Of a stretch of 64,000 nt of DNA, positions 44,791-54,606 are shown piece by piece. A model generated the notes under the pieces. It did not search any database, had not been told where the DNA came from, and saw only the letters and a list, made by a program, of their open reading frames with translations. Every line of letters starts with the position of its first letter. Within the stretch, counting starts at the first letter, position 1. The stretch comes from Marinovum sp034669705. GTDB taxonomy: Bacteria; Pseudomonadota; Alphaproteobacteria; Rhodobacterales; Rhodobacteraceae. Position numbers and translations under genes: made by a program. The stretch is taken from positions 209,631-273,630 of the forward strand of contig NZ_JAXMOR010000001.1 in assembly GCF_034669705.1 (NCBI RefSeq). Reading direction: 5' to 3'.

Positions 44791-44829
44791 AGAGCCCCCA
44801 TTGACCCGCCCGCCAAAACGCAGACCGCC

Positions 44830-44866
44830 GAAACGCAAAACGCCGGAGCATCGGGCCCCGGCGTTT
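44830..44866 (-). terminator. terminator of infC
   Basis: On the minus strand a 9-bp stem AAACGCCGG / CCGGCGTTT (44858-44866 with 44838-44846), an 11-base loop, then UUGCGUUU. It is 24 bases past the infC stop. Confidence 0.7.
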
Positions 44867-44889
44867 ATCATGTCTGGAGGCAGCCAGCC

Positions 44890-45438
44890 TTACTTCTGCG
44901 GCAGCGGGCCGATCATCATGATCATCTGACGGCCTTCCATCTTCGGCATGTTCTCGACCTTGCCGATCTCCTTGGTGTCTTCGGCGACCCGTTCCAGCAG
45001 CTCGCGGCCGAGGTTCTGGTGTGCCATCTCGCGGCCACGGAACCGCAGGGTGACCTTCACCTTGTCGCCGTTCTCGAGGAACTTGAAGACGTTGCGCATC
45101 TTGACCTCATAGTCATGGGTGTCCGTGTTGGGACGGAACTTCACCTCTTTGACTTCGATGATCTTCTGCTTCTTGCGCGCTTCAGATTCCCGCTTCTGCT
45201 GTTCGTACTTGAACTTGCCGAAATCCATGATCTTGCAGACCGGTGGATTGGCATTGGGCGAGATCTCCACCAGATCGAGACCGGCGTCGGCCGCCATCTC
45301 CATCGCGCGGGCGGGCGTTACGACGCCGACATTCTCGCCTTCGGCGCCGATCAGGCGAATCTCGGGGGCTCGGATACGTTCATTCACGCGCGGGCCGGTG
45401 TCTCTTGTCGGGGGCGCGTTGTGAGGTCTGCGGGCTAT
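44890..45438 (-). CDS. infC: translation initiation factor IF-3
   Basis: 182 residues from an apparent AUA start codon at 45438. The IF-3 N-domain (RVNERIRAPEIRLIGAEGEN), the linker YEQQKRESEARKKQKII and the C-domain (VKEVKFRPNTDTHDYEVKMRN) are complete, and the length fits the family (180 in E. coli). Reading M-ARRPHNAPP from AUA places an AAAGGA ribosome site 8 bases upstream; no ATG, GTG or TTG lies at this position. The first in-frame GTG would cut off about 18 conserved-looking residues. Rare start codons in infC are known (AUU in E. coli) and allow IF-3 to control its own synthesis. Confidence 0.9.
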   Translation of the reverse strand: MARRPHNAPPTRDTGPRVNERIRAPEIRLIGAEGENVGVVTPARAMEMAADAGLDLVEISPNANPPVCKIMDFGKFKYEQQKRESEARKKQKIIEVKEVKFRPNTDTHDYEVKMRNVFKFLENGDKVKVTLRFRGREMAHQNLGRELLERVAEDTKEIGKVENMPKMEGRQMIMMIGPLPQK

Positions 45439-45475
45439 GACGTTGTTCCTTTGACAATTTCGGAAATCAGGCTGC

Positions 45476-45504
45476 AAGGTAGTGGCCACAGGTCGGTCTT
45501 TCAA
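45476..45504 (-). promoter_or_regulatory. promoter for infC
   Basis: Minus strand: -35 TTGAAA (45499-45504), 17-base spacer, -10 TACCTT (45476-45481). The leader would be about 30 bases, ending in the AAAGGA ribosome site. Confidence 0.5.
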
Positions 45505-45507
45505 GCG

Positions 45508-45513
45508 TATAAT
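45508..45513 (+). promoter_or_regulatory. -10 element candidate for the acidic protein gene
   Basis: Perfect TATAAT on the plus strand, 129 bases before the gene at 45642 and overlapping the infC promoter region. No convincing -35 hexamer, so low support. Confidence 0.3.
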
Positions 45514-45641
45514 CAGGGGATCAAGGCTCCGGCCCGCGCTTTTCCCCTTGCGCATGCTGCAGGTGCAGCGCAGGTCTGGTCCTGCTGGGGACGCTGGCGC
45601 TGTGCCGGTCCCGGAAACCGAACTCTGAGGGGTATCTCGAG

Positions 45642-46586
45642 ATGAAAAACAACACCTGGGTTGGTGTGGCCGTCGCCGCCACCGTCGCCGCCGTCGTGGT
45701 GATCGGCGCCGGCGTGTATCTTTATCCGGGACAGCAGGAGCCCGAGGTCGTCGAGACACCGGTGGCCGAAACGCCCGAGCCCGTCACCGAACCTGAGCCC
45801 GTCACCGACCCTGAGCCCGTGACCGACCCTGACCCGGAACCGGTGACCGAAGAGGCCGATCCGGCGGTCGAGGACGAGGCCGAAGCCGGCTCGGAGGCCC
45901 TGCAGGAGGTGGTCGACGAGGCGGTCGAAAACGTCGAGACGGCCACCGAAGAGGCCATCACCGCGATGGAGGAGGCCGTCGAGGCGGCCGAAGACGCGGT
46001 GGAGGACGCAGTCGAAGCGGTGTCTGAAGAGACCGCGGCGGAGACCGGGGCAGAGGCCACACCCGGCACCGATGCGGGAACCGAGGCCGAAACCGAAGCC
46101 ACGATCGAGACCGAGGCAGAGGCGCAACCCGAGGCCGGGCGCGCCGGGGAGACCGCCGCCGAGGAGCCCGCACCGGCCCCGGAGGCCGCGTCAGAGAGTT
46201 CCGACACGCCGGCCGAAGAGGCCGTGATGACCGAGGAGGCCTCGCCAGAGGCCGAGGAGGGCGCTCCAGAGGCCGCGTCGGCCCCGGCCGACGCGCCGGA
46301 CGCCGGCACCGAGATGGGCGCGGCGATCACCGAGGCGCTGGAGCCCGAGGCGGGCCTCACCGAGGCCGAGACCACCGACACCCCGCCGGAAGAGCTGCTC
46401 ACCGTCGAGGGCTTCGACTATGATCAGGCCATTGCGCTGATCGATGAGACCGAGGAAGTCAGTCCGCTGCTCAAGACCCCGCTGAAGGCAGCGCTCGAAC
46501 AGGCCCGCGACAACCCGGAGCTGCTCGAAGCCGCGCTCGAGCGCGTCCGCGACGCGCTGGGCGTCGAGGCCCCCGCCGCCGAGTAA
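45642..46586 (+). CDS. membrane-anchored highly acidic low-complexity protein
   Basis: 314 residues. A single N-terminal membrane helix (VGVAVAATVAAVVVIGAGVYL) is followed by roughly 220 residues rich in Glu, Ala, Pro and Thr with PVTEPEPVTDPEP-type repeats and coiled-coil-like VDEAVENVETATEEA. A short ordered C-terminal segment (FDYDQAIALIDETEEVSPLL ... DNPELLEAALERVRDALG) follows. Topology is probably N-in, with the acidic part in the periplasm. No family recognised; it could be a spacer or cation-binding protein. Start at 45642 after GAGGGGTATCTCGAG. Confidence 0.75.
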   Translation: MKNNTWVGVAVAATVAAVVVIGAGVYLYPGQQEPEVVETPVAETPEPVTEPEPVTDPEPVTDPDPEPVTEEADPAVEDEAEAGSEALQEVVDEAVENVETATEEAITAMEEAVEAAEDAVEDAVEAVSEETAAETGAEATPGTDAGTEAETEATIETEAEAQPEAGRAGETAAEEPAPAPEAASESSDTPAEEAVMTEEASPEAEEGAPEAASAPADAPDAGTEMGAAITEALEPEAGLTEAETTDTPPEELLTVEGFDYDQAIALIDETEEVSPLLKTPLKAALEQARDNPELLEAALERVRDALGVEAPAAE

Positions 46587-46607
46587 GGCTGCTCCGCGCT
46601 CGAAATG

Positions 46608-46635
46608 CCTGCGTCCGGTCTTGTCCGGGCGCAGG
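46608..46635. terminator. shared hairpin between convergent genes
   Basis: An 11-bp stem (46608-46618 with 46625-46635; one G-T pair) with a 6-base loop lies between the stops of the acidic protein gene and the molybdopterin-binding gene. No U tract on either side. Confidence 0.5.
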
Positions 46636-46646
46636 ACCTCAGGTCG

Positions 46647-47632
46647 TCAGCCGCGCCGGGGCTGGGGCCGGGTGGGAATCTCTTTCAACAGCCCGCCGAC
46701 GCCCATCGCCGCGATGTCGTCATGGTTGACCGCGAGGCCGCAGGCCACCCGCGACAGCACCCAGTCGGCGCCGTTGAGCGCCGGCGACCGCGCGCAGCCC
46801 GGCAGGCCGATCACCGGCCGCCCCGCGAGGTCCCCCAGAAACAAAAGGTTGCCGGGATCGACCGGCATGCCGAACCGCTCGACCTTTCCGCCGGCCCGGC
46901 GCAGCGCTTCGGGCGCCACGTCATGCGGGTCCGAGGTGGCCGAGCCGGTGAGGATCAGCACCAACTCGCTGTCAGCCTCTCCCAAGGCCTCGGCGATGGC
47001 CTGGCACCGGTGCGGCACCGGGATCACCCGGTCGAGTGTCAGGTTCAAGGCCTCGAGCCGGCTGCGGATTGCCGGCACGCCCTTTTCGCCGGCACCGCCG
47101 GGGATCTCCGTCACGATCAGCGTCGCCCTGCGCAGCACCGGACGGGCGAGCCCCAGCGCGCCGCGGGCGGTCTCGCAGGCGGCGTCGAGATCGGTACCGG
47201 GCACCGCATAGGAGATGATCTTGACCGTGCCGACCATGCCGCCTTCGGTCATCTGCTGACAGTCGGGCACCGTGGCGAGGGTGATCATCGGGTTGATCCG
47301 GTTGAGCCGGTGCAGCCGGTCGATATCCAGCATCGCCACTCCGGGCCCCGCCGCCAGCAGGTTGACGCGGCCGGTAAAGGCCTTTGTCAGCCGCAGCCCG
47401 GCATCCTCGGGATCGGGCACCAGCGCGGCGGCCAGCCGGGCGGCGGCGGCGTTCTCATGCACGTCGCCGGGGTCGAGCCTGGCGGCGATCACCTCGGTCT
47501 CGCCGGCCGCGGCCAGTTGCGTCAGGTGGTCCGCGGTCAGCGTCACGCCCTTGCGCAGCCGACCGCCGGCCAGCCGCACCGAATGCGCCAGCACCGCGCC
47601 CTCGGCCAGGGTGAGGGGCAGCGGGCCGAACC

Positions 47633-47636
<4 letters not shown>
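46647..47636 (-). CDS. molybdopterin-binding (MoCF-type) protein
   Basis: 329 residues. A MoeA-like N-terminal part (GAVLAHSVRLAGGRLRKG) and a MoaB/Mog-type core with LILTGSATSDPHDVAPEAL near 235 and VIGLPGCARSPALNG near 285. The family acts in loading or tailoring the molybdenum cofactor. In many relatives a MocA-like nucleotidyltransferase domain follows; here the protein ends in TRPQPRRG, so that domain is absent. It overlaps the coxF/xdhC gene by 4 bases, which supports a role in maturing the Mo hydroxylase encoded at 54-58 kb. Confidence 0.85.
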
Positions 47637-48592
<956 letters not shown>

Positions 48593-48741
48593 CACAGGTC
48601 CTCCCGCGCGGCACTTTAGCAGGTCTGCCGGGGGTGTCTCGCCTGTTCGGGCCGGACTTTGGTCGCATGGAGGCGAGGCGGCGTGGGGAAGAACGCGCCG
48701 GTGGAATTCGGCACACGGGTCTGACGGGGCCGATTGTCCGG

Positions 48742-49015
48742 CCCCACGCCCCGGACCTGCTCCGGGGCCTCTACCTCGCCGCAGGAGGTCTCGGATCAGG
48801 TCCGGGACGGCGGTTTTTCCGAGAGCTGACGGTCTCCAATTTTTTCGCCCCCATGCCCCGGACCTGCTCCGGGGCCTCTACCCCGCCACAGGAGGACCAG
48901 GATCAGGTCCGGGACGTCGGTTTTCTTGAGAGCTGACGGTCTCCGGTTTTCCCGCCCCGCGCCCCGGACGTGCTCCGGGGGCTCGACACCACCGCCGGAG
49001 GTTGCCGGTCACTCC
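48742..49015. repeat. 107-bp tandem array built on the 8+5+8 palindrome
   Basis: Units start at 48742, 48849 and 48955 (period 107 then 106); the third is partial. Each opens with a GCCCCGGA-5-TCCGGGGC palindrome (48748-48768, 48855-48875; 48961-48981 with one mismatch). The first two also hold an inverted near-copy (GGATCAGGTCCGGGAC), so two alternative foldings exist, and then GAGAGCTGACGGTCTCC. It occupies most of the 470-base gap between coxF and the kinase gene; no gene is seen. Confidence 0.75.
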
Positions 49016-49062
49016 CGCCACGGCACGCCCGCCGGCGTCAAACCGGAGGGTCACCGCAAACC

Positions 49063-51276
49063 TCACACCAGCTCCGACAGGAAAAGTTCCAGGTCGCGCC
49101 GTTCGAGCGGCTTGGACAGCAGCGGCACGCCAAGCGACTGACAGCGTTCGCGCAGCGTCGGCGCGCGCTGGGCCGAGATGATGCGCGCGGGGATCGGCCC
49201 GTAGCGCCCGGTGATCTCGCCCAGAAGCTCGGTGCCGGTCATGCCGGGGCCGAGGTCTTCGTCGAGCATCAGCGCATCCGGGGTGATCTCGAGCTCGTCG
49301 AGCAGGTCGAGCGCCTCGCGGCCATTGCCGACGTCGATCACATCCGCACCCATGCCCTCGAGCGACAGGGTCAGCGCCCGGCGCAGGTCAGTGTCATTCT
49401 CGACCAGAAAGACAACCCGGCCCTGCACCGGCAGCCCCGGTGGGGCCAGCCCCGGCGACGGCACCCGCGGCGCGCTGCGGCGGGCGGGGGCGCGCGACGC
49501 GCGCGAGGCCAGCGGCACGGTGACGGAAAACACCGTGCCGCGGCCCGGCTCGGAGCGCAGCCCCAGCGGCAGGCCGAGGCCGGCGCAGGCGCGGTCGACG
49601 ATGGCAAGCCCCAGCCCCAGCCCTTCGGAGGCCGAGGCCGGCGCGTCGACCCGGCTGAACTCGCGGAAGATCATGTCGCGGTGTTCGGGCGCGATGCCGG
49701 GCCCGGTGTCCCAGACCTCGATCCTGACCCGGTCGCCCTGACGTCGCAGCCCCATCAGCACCTTGCCGCGCGCGGTATAGCGCACCGCGTTGCCCAGCAG
49801 GTTCTGCAGGATGCGGCGCAGATAGGAGGGGTCGGTCTCGACCCGGGCCGTGGTGGGCAGCACCCGCAGGTCCAGCCCCTTCTGCGCCGCCAGCGGTTCG
49901 AGCTGGGTGTTCAGGGTCGAGAAGATCTGCCCCAGATCGACCGGACGGAGGTCAAACGCCGCGCGGCCGCTGTCGAGCTTGGACATGTCCAGCAGCGCCT
50001 CGATGATATGCTCGAGCGAGCCCAGCGCCGAAGAGATCTTGCCCAGTGTTTCGGTGCCGACCGGCGTGAGGTCCTCGCCCGAGAGCGTGCCGACAAACAG
50101 CTTGGCGGCCGAGAGCGGCTGCAGCAGGTCGTGGCTGGCGGCGGCGACGAAGCGGCTCTTGGACGCATTGGCACGCTCGGCCTCGGCCAGCGCCGAGGCC
50201 AGTTCGGTGGTGCGTTCGGCGACCCGTGCCTCGAGCCGTTCGTTCATCTCGCGCAGGGCGCGGGCGGCGTTGCGTTCGGCGGTGACATCGGTGAAGGAGA
50301 TCACGAAGCCGCCGTCCGGCAGCCCCTGGGCAAAGGCATCGAGCGTCAGCGCCGCCCCCTGCGCCGCCTCGAACCGCAGCGCGCCGCGCCGCGAGGGGCG
50401 ATCGGCCCATTCCAGCAGCCGCTTGCGCGACATGCCGTGCGACAGGGTGAAATCCTCGGGCATCTGGTCGATCAGCGCGGCAAACCCCGCGCCGCGCTGC
50501 ACCCGGGTCAGCGGCAGCCGCAACAGCTCTGCCACCCGGGCGTTCCAGCCGATCAGCCGGGCGGCGTCGTCGAAGATGCAGACCCCTTGGTTGAGGTGTT
50601 CCAGCGTCGCGGCGATCAGCCGGGCCTGTTTGTTCTGCAGTCTGGCGCGCTCCTTTCGCTCGAGCCGGATCAGGTCGGTCACGTCGGTCTGCAGCACCAC
50701 GGTGCCCTTGCTGGCAGTGCGCCGCTCAGAGACCTGCAGCCAGAGGTCCTGGGTCAGCCGGACGTTGAACATCGCGTCATTCTCGCGGTGCCGCGCCTTG
50801 CGTTTCAGCGCCCAGCTCAGCGCGGTGTCGCCCTGCGGCAGGGCAAGGTAGGCCGACTGGCTGACCAGTTCGACGTAGCGATCGAAGGGCAGGCCGGGGG
50901 TGAGCTGGTCGGCAATGTCGCGCATGTCCTGGCAAAAGCGGCTGTTCGACAGCACCAGCCGGTCCTGGCTGTCGAACAGGGCAAAGCCTTCGTGCACCGC
51001 CTCGATCGCATCGGCGAGGTTGGCGCGCGCCGCCTCGGTCTCGGCGCTGGCGTGTTCCAGTCGCAGGTTGCTGTCATGCAGCAGGTCGAGCGCGCGTTCG
51101 AGATCGCGGGTGCGCGACCGCACCTGGTCCTCGAGCAGGGCGGCGCGTTCGAACTGGGCATAGGCCAGCCCCGAGGGGTCCTGCTGCTGCTCGACCCGGC
51201 GCATCAGCGACTGGGTGATGCGCAGCAGCTTTTCGTTCTGGCGCTCGACGCTGTCTGCGGGGTTGATCAGGGTCAT
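49063..51276 (-). CDS. hybrid sensor histidine kinase with PAS domains
   Basis: 737 residues, no membrane span, so cytoplasmic. N-terminal coiled coil, two PAS-type domains (about 85-210 and 220-340), a second coiled coil, the dimerisation/phosphoacceptor helix with His382 (SRFVAAASHDLLQPL), HATPase motifs (LLGNAVRYT, DTGPGIAPEH, GLGLGLAIV) and a C-terminal receiver domain with Asp672. The NahK/PAS-7-type layout often goes with a FIST-domain protein and a LuxR-type regulator, as here. Its start overlaps the FIST gene by 4 bases. Output partner is probably the regulator at 52572. Confidence 0.9.
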   Translation of the reverse strand: MTLINPADSVERQNEKLLRITQSLMRRVEQQQDPSGLAYAQFERAALLEDQVRSRTRDLERALDLLHDSNLRLEHASAETEAARANLADAIEAVHEGFALFDSQDRLVLSNSRFCQDMRDIADQLTPGLPFDRYVELVSQSAYLALPQGDTALSWALKRKARHRENDAMFNVRLTQDLWLQVSERRTASKGTVVLQTDVTDLIRLERKERARLQNKQARLIAATLEHLNQGVCIFDDAARLIGWNARVAELLRLPLTRVQRGAGFAALIDQMPEDFTLSHGMSRKRLLEWADRPSRRGALRFEAAQGAALTLDAFAQGLPDGGFVISFTDVTAERNAARALREMNERLEARVAERTTELASALAEAERANASKSRFVAAASHDLLQPLSAAKLFVGTLSGEDLTPVGTETLGKISSALGSLEHIIEALLDMSKLDSGRAAFDLRPVDLGQIFSTLNTQLEPLAAQKGLDLRVLPTTARVETDPSYLRRILQNLLGNAVRYTARGKVLMGLRRQGDRVRIEVWDTGPGIAPEHRDMIFREFSRVDAPASASEGLGLGLAIVDRACAGLGLPLGLRSEPGRGTVFSVTVPLASRASRAPARRSAPRVPSPGLAPPGLPVQGRVVFLVENDTDLRRALTLSLEGMGADVIDVGNGREALDLLDELEITPDALMLDEDLGPGMTGTELLGEITGRYGPIPARIISAQRAPTLRERCQSLGVPLLSKPLERRDLELFLSELV

Positions 51277-52445
51277 GTGCCGTCATCCGGCGCATAGAAG
51301 GCGACGCCGGTCATGGTGTGGTTCACATGCAGCGCGCCCAGCTGTTCGCCATAGGTGGAAAAGCCGCGCACCTTGTGGCGGCGCAGCACCTCCGAGACCG
51401 CGCGGGTCTGCTGGTTCTGCCCCGCTTCGAGCCGCCGCAGGATGCAGTCGCAGCCGAGGATCATCTCCGGCGCGCGGTCGCGTGACAGCCCCGAGAGCTC
51501 GGTCTCGAGGTGGCCGGCCATGTCCTCGGTGGTGGCTAGGGTCAGCACCATGCCCTCGTCAATGGCAGAAAAAAACACCAGCTCGCCGTCCTCGTTGACC
51601 CGCTGGATGGCGCGGACGTGGTGGCGCTGGCCCAGCTGGACCACCACCGGATGGGCGGCAAAGGTGAACTGGTCGAGCTGGTCGGGCATCTTGCCGACGA
51701 TGCGGGCATATTCGCGCGCCGCCGGCTCGGCATTGATCTGGCAGACGATGCGCCGCGCCGGATCGGCCTCGGTCACCACCATCTTGATGTCGGTAGGGGT
51801 CAGGTGGTCGAGGCTGAACACACGGATCGCACCGACCGAGCGCACCAGAGAGACCACCGCGGCATTGTCGCGGGTCTCGCCGTCAAGCGCCAGCCGCGTG
51901 CGGCGGAAACGTTCGCCATCGCCGGCCGAGCCGCCAAAGAGCGGCACGCCGCCCAGCCCGGTCGAGAGCACGGCGGTCAGCTCATCCTCACGCAGCGACA
52001 GCCCGTCGATGGCGAGAAAGGCGAATTCCGAGATGAACTTCGGCGCCTCGTCGGCCAGCGCCACGCGGTGGCGGATCAGCTTGTCGATCTCGGACTGCGG
52101 ATCGAGCCGGTCGAGCCCGTCGACCAGATAGCAGGCGGCGCGGAAATGCGACGGCAGCAACCCCAGCGCCACGATCTGGTCGTCCTCGTAGCCCGAAGCG
52201 CCGATTTCCCCGGCGGTGGTGCAGGCCGAGACATGGCGGGCGTCAAGCCGCGCATGGGCCGCGGCGGCGATGCGGTCGAAATCGCCGTGGCTGCTGACAA
52301 ACAGCAGCACGAGCTCGAACGGGCCGGGGCCGAGCCCCGCCGCGATGGCGCCCACCGGATCGGTGTCATGCACCGAGACCTGCGCATTGCGCAGCCCCGA
52401 TCCCTGTCCTCCCACGGCGGCCGGGTCTGCTGACTGGCCGTCCAA
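51273..52445 (-). CDS. FIST-domain signal transduction protein
   Basis: Up to 390 residues. FIST N domain (ELVLLFVSSHGDFDRIAAAAH, CTTAGEIGASGY, FLAIDGLSLREDELTAVL, GVPLFGGSAGDG) and FIST C domain (FSAIDEGMVLTLATTEDM, ILGCDCILRRLEAGQ). FIST domains are predicted small-ligand, possibly amino-acid, sensors coupled to two-component kinases. The start is uncertain: the frame opens with TTG at 52445 without a clear ribosome site, and later GTG codons near 52410 or 52394 are possible. Coupled to the kinase gene by a 4-base overlap. Confidence 0.85.
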   Translation of the reverse strand: MDGQSADPAAVGGQGSGLRNAQVSVHDTDPVGAIAAGLGPGPFELVLLFVSSHGDFDRIAAAAHARLDARHVSACTTAGEIGASGYEDDQIVALGLLPSHFRAACYLVDGLDRLDPQSEIDKLIRHRVALADEAPKFISEFAFLAIDGLSLREDELTAVLSTGLGGVPLFGGSAGDGERFRRTRLALDGETRDNAAVVSLVRSVGAIRVFSLDHLTPTDIKMVVTEADPARRIVCQINAEPAAREYARIVGKMPDQLDQFTFAAHPVVVQLGQRHHVRAIQRVNEDGELVFFSAIDEGMVLTLATTEDMAGHLETELSGLSRDRAPEMILGCDCILRRLEAGQNQQTRAVSEVLRRHKVRGFSTYGEQLGALHVNHTMTGVAFYAPDDGT

Positions 52446-52571
52446 GTTCTCGGTTGTCCCGCGTTGTTGCCTCGTTGTGCGCTGCCCTCTTGGGGGGCCG
52501 CGCTCTCCCTTTCGCGGCGCGCCAGCCTCCCTGCGGCGCGCGATGGTCCCTCGTGCGTGCTGCGGCGCAGC

Positions 52572-53270
52572 TTACGCGTGATGCGACGGGTCTGGCAAGC
52601 TGCCGCCAAGCCGCGCGTCCTGCGCCACCAGCACCGCCTGGGTGCGGCTCTGCACCCCCAGCTTGCGCATGATCGCGGTGACATGCGCCTTGACCGTGGT
52701 CTCGGCGATCGACAGGTCAAAGGCGATCTGCTTGTTCAGCTTGCCCTCGCAGATCAGCTGCAGGATGCGCGACTGCTGGTTGGTCAGCGTGGCCAGCCGC
52801 TCCATGGCGTCGTTCTCCTCGGACCCCTCATGCGCGTCGGGCAGGTAGTCTTCCGGCGTATAGACCTCGCCGCGCCGCACCGCGCTCAGCGCCTTGTGAA
52901 AGGCCGGTTTCTGGCTGTGTTTCGGCACGAAGGCCGCAGCTCCCGCCGAGAGCGCCTTGGAGATCGTCCGGCTGTCGGCCATCGAGGAGACCACGATGAC
53001 CGGGCTGGTCTGGCCCAGCGCCGCGCGCAGCCGCAGCAGTCCGTCAAGGCCGTTGACGTCCGGCAGGTTGAGATCGAGCAGCACGATGTCGGGCGCCGGC
53101 GCCTCCGCGACCCGGGTCAGCCCCTCGGCGAGGCTGGCAGCGGTCTCGACCCTGGCGCCGGTGCAGAGCGAGCGCAGGGTGAGCACCAGCGCATCGCAGA
53201 ACAGCGGGTGGTCGTCGATCACCAGGGCGCGGGAAATGCCGTTTATCGGCGTCAGGGGGTCATTGGTCAT
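52572..53270 (-). CDS. LuxR/NarL-family response regulator
   Basis: 232 residues. Receiver domain with the phosphoacceptor Asp66 (DIVLLDLNLPD), switch Ser/Thr at VIVVSS and Lys at FVPKHS. C-terminal LuxR-type HTH (LTNQQSRILQLICEGKLNKQIAFDLSIAETTVKAH, quoted in part by its key Gly-Lys-Asn). It probably receives phosphate from the hybrid kinase and controls promoters near by. Divergent from coxG with 171 bases between; the palindrome at 53325-53338 and a TATAAT box lie in that gap. Start at 53270. Confidence 0.9.
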   Translation of the reverse strand: MTNDPLTPINGISRALVIDDHPLFCDALVLTLRSLCTGARVETAASLAEGLTRVAEAPAPDIVLLDLNLPDVNGLDGLLRLRAALGQTSPVIVVSSMADSRTISKALSAGAAAFVPKHSQKPAFHKALSAVRRGEVYTPEDYLPDAHEGSEENDAMERLATLTNQQSRILQLICEGKLNKQIAFDLSIAETTVKAHVTAIMRKLGVQSRTQAVLVAQDARLGGSLPDPSHHA

Positions 53271-53324
53271 TGTGCACTGTCCGTTCTGCGGTAGGCTCAG
53301 CTTAGCGGCGATACCGGCGCCGGT

Positions 53325-53338
53325 CCTTTGTCCAAAGG
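53325..53338. promoter_or_regulatory. palindrome in the regulator/coxG divergent region
   Basis: CCTTTG-TC-CAAAGG, a perfect 6-bp dyad, about 47 bases upstream of the coxG -10 and 55 bases upstream of the response regulator start. The position fits an activator or repressor site serving both directions. Confidence 0.5.
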
Positions 53339-53384
53339 TCGCATGGCGCGCGCCGCCGCTGTCTGGGGCCATTCGGCACCTTTG

Positions 53385-53390
53385 TATAAT
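53385..53390 (+). promoter_or_regulatory. -10 element of the coxGSLM promoter
   Basis: Perfect TATAAT, preceded by TG, 52 bases before the coxG start. The -35 region has no good match, which fits a promoter that needs an activator such as the divergent regulator. Confidence 0.55.
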
Positions 53391-53441
53391 AGCAGGTTAC
53401 GGCGTTCCACGCCTAGGTTCGGACCCGAGGAGACCAACACC

Positions 53442-53993
53442 ATGCAACTAACCGATTCCCGAGAGATTGCCGCCGCGCCAGAGATCGTCTGGGCTGCCAT
53501 TCTCGACCCCGATGTGCTCAAGCAATGCGTGCCCGGCTGCCAGGAGATGACCGGCAGCCCCGAAGAGGGCTTCGAGGCCAAGGTCGTCCAGAAGGTCGGC
53601 CCGGTGAAGGCCACCTTCAAGGGCACCGTCTCCCTGTCCGAGATGAACCGTCCCGAGAGCCTGACGCTTACCGGCGAAGGCAAGGGCGGGGCGGCGGGCT
53701 TTGCCAAGGGCGGCGCCGACGTGCGGCTGGAACCCAAGGGCGAGGGCACGCTGCTGAGCTATGACGTCGAGGCCAAGGTCGGCGGCAAGCTGGCGCAGCT
53801 GGGCAGCCGGATCATCGACGGCTTTGCCAAGAAGATGGCCGACCAGTTCTTTGACAACTTCAAGGCCGCGGTCGAGGGCCCGTCCGAGGCGGAGCCGGCC
53901 GCGGCGGAGGCTGATGCCGGCGCCGAGACAGGGGCCGCGACCGGCGAGGGTGAGGCCCCGAAAAAGGGCTGGTTCAAGCGGATCGTCTCGTGA
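53442..53993 (+). CDS. coxG: CoxG-like SRPBCC protein
   Basis: 183 residues. An SRPBCC/polyketide-cyclase-like fold (EIAAAPEIVWAAILDPDVLKQCVPGC ... at the N-terminus, quoted by part) followed by an acidic Ala-rich linker and a basic C-terminal tip (KKGWFKRIVS). CoxG recruits CO dehydrogenase to the membrane and, in recent mycobacterial work, delivers quinone; the C-terminal tip is the membrane contact. Start at 53442 with CGAGGAGA. First gene of coxGSLM. Confidence 0.9.
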   Translation: MQLTDSREIAAAPEIVWAAILDPDVLKQCVPGCQEMTGSPEEGFEAKVVQKVGPVKATFKGTVSLSEMNRPESLTLTGEGKGGAAGFAKGGADVRLEPKGEGTLLSYDVEAKVGGKLAQLGSRIIDGFAKKMADQFFDNFKAAVEGPSEAEPAAAEADAGAETGAATGEGEAPKKGWFKRIVS

Positions 53994-54040
53994 GCGGCGA
54001 TCCGGCACATTCATCAAAGAAATAACCAAGGGAGGACTTC

Positions 54041-54526
<486 letters not shown>

Positions 54527-54562
54527 CATCTCGCCAGGGTGCGCAGTGAACACGCACCGACC

Positions 54563-54585
54563 GTAGGGTGGGTTTGTAACCCACC
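54563..54585. repeat. GTAGGGTGGGTT hairpin repeat, copy 1
   Basis: GTAGGGTGGGTT-TGT-AACCCACC, 8-bp stem at 54567-54574 / 54578-54585, in the 80-base gap between coxS and coxL. The same element in opposite orientation lies after coxM at 57852-57875. Confidence 0.75.
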
Positions 54586-54606
54586 GATCCCATGGGAGGA
54601 CAAAGA

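Noticed and set aside
45439..45759. N-terminal extension of IF-3
   Set aside because: The open frame continues upstream but the encoded stretch is low-complexity Arg/Ser/Pro, includes the promoter region, and has no counterpart in IF-3 proteins.
48742..49015. Possible CRISPR array
   Set aside because: Only two and a half long units of 107 bases with internal palindromes and no unique spacers; no cas gene.
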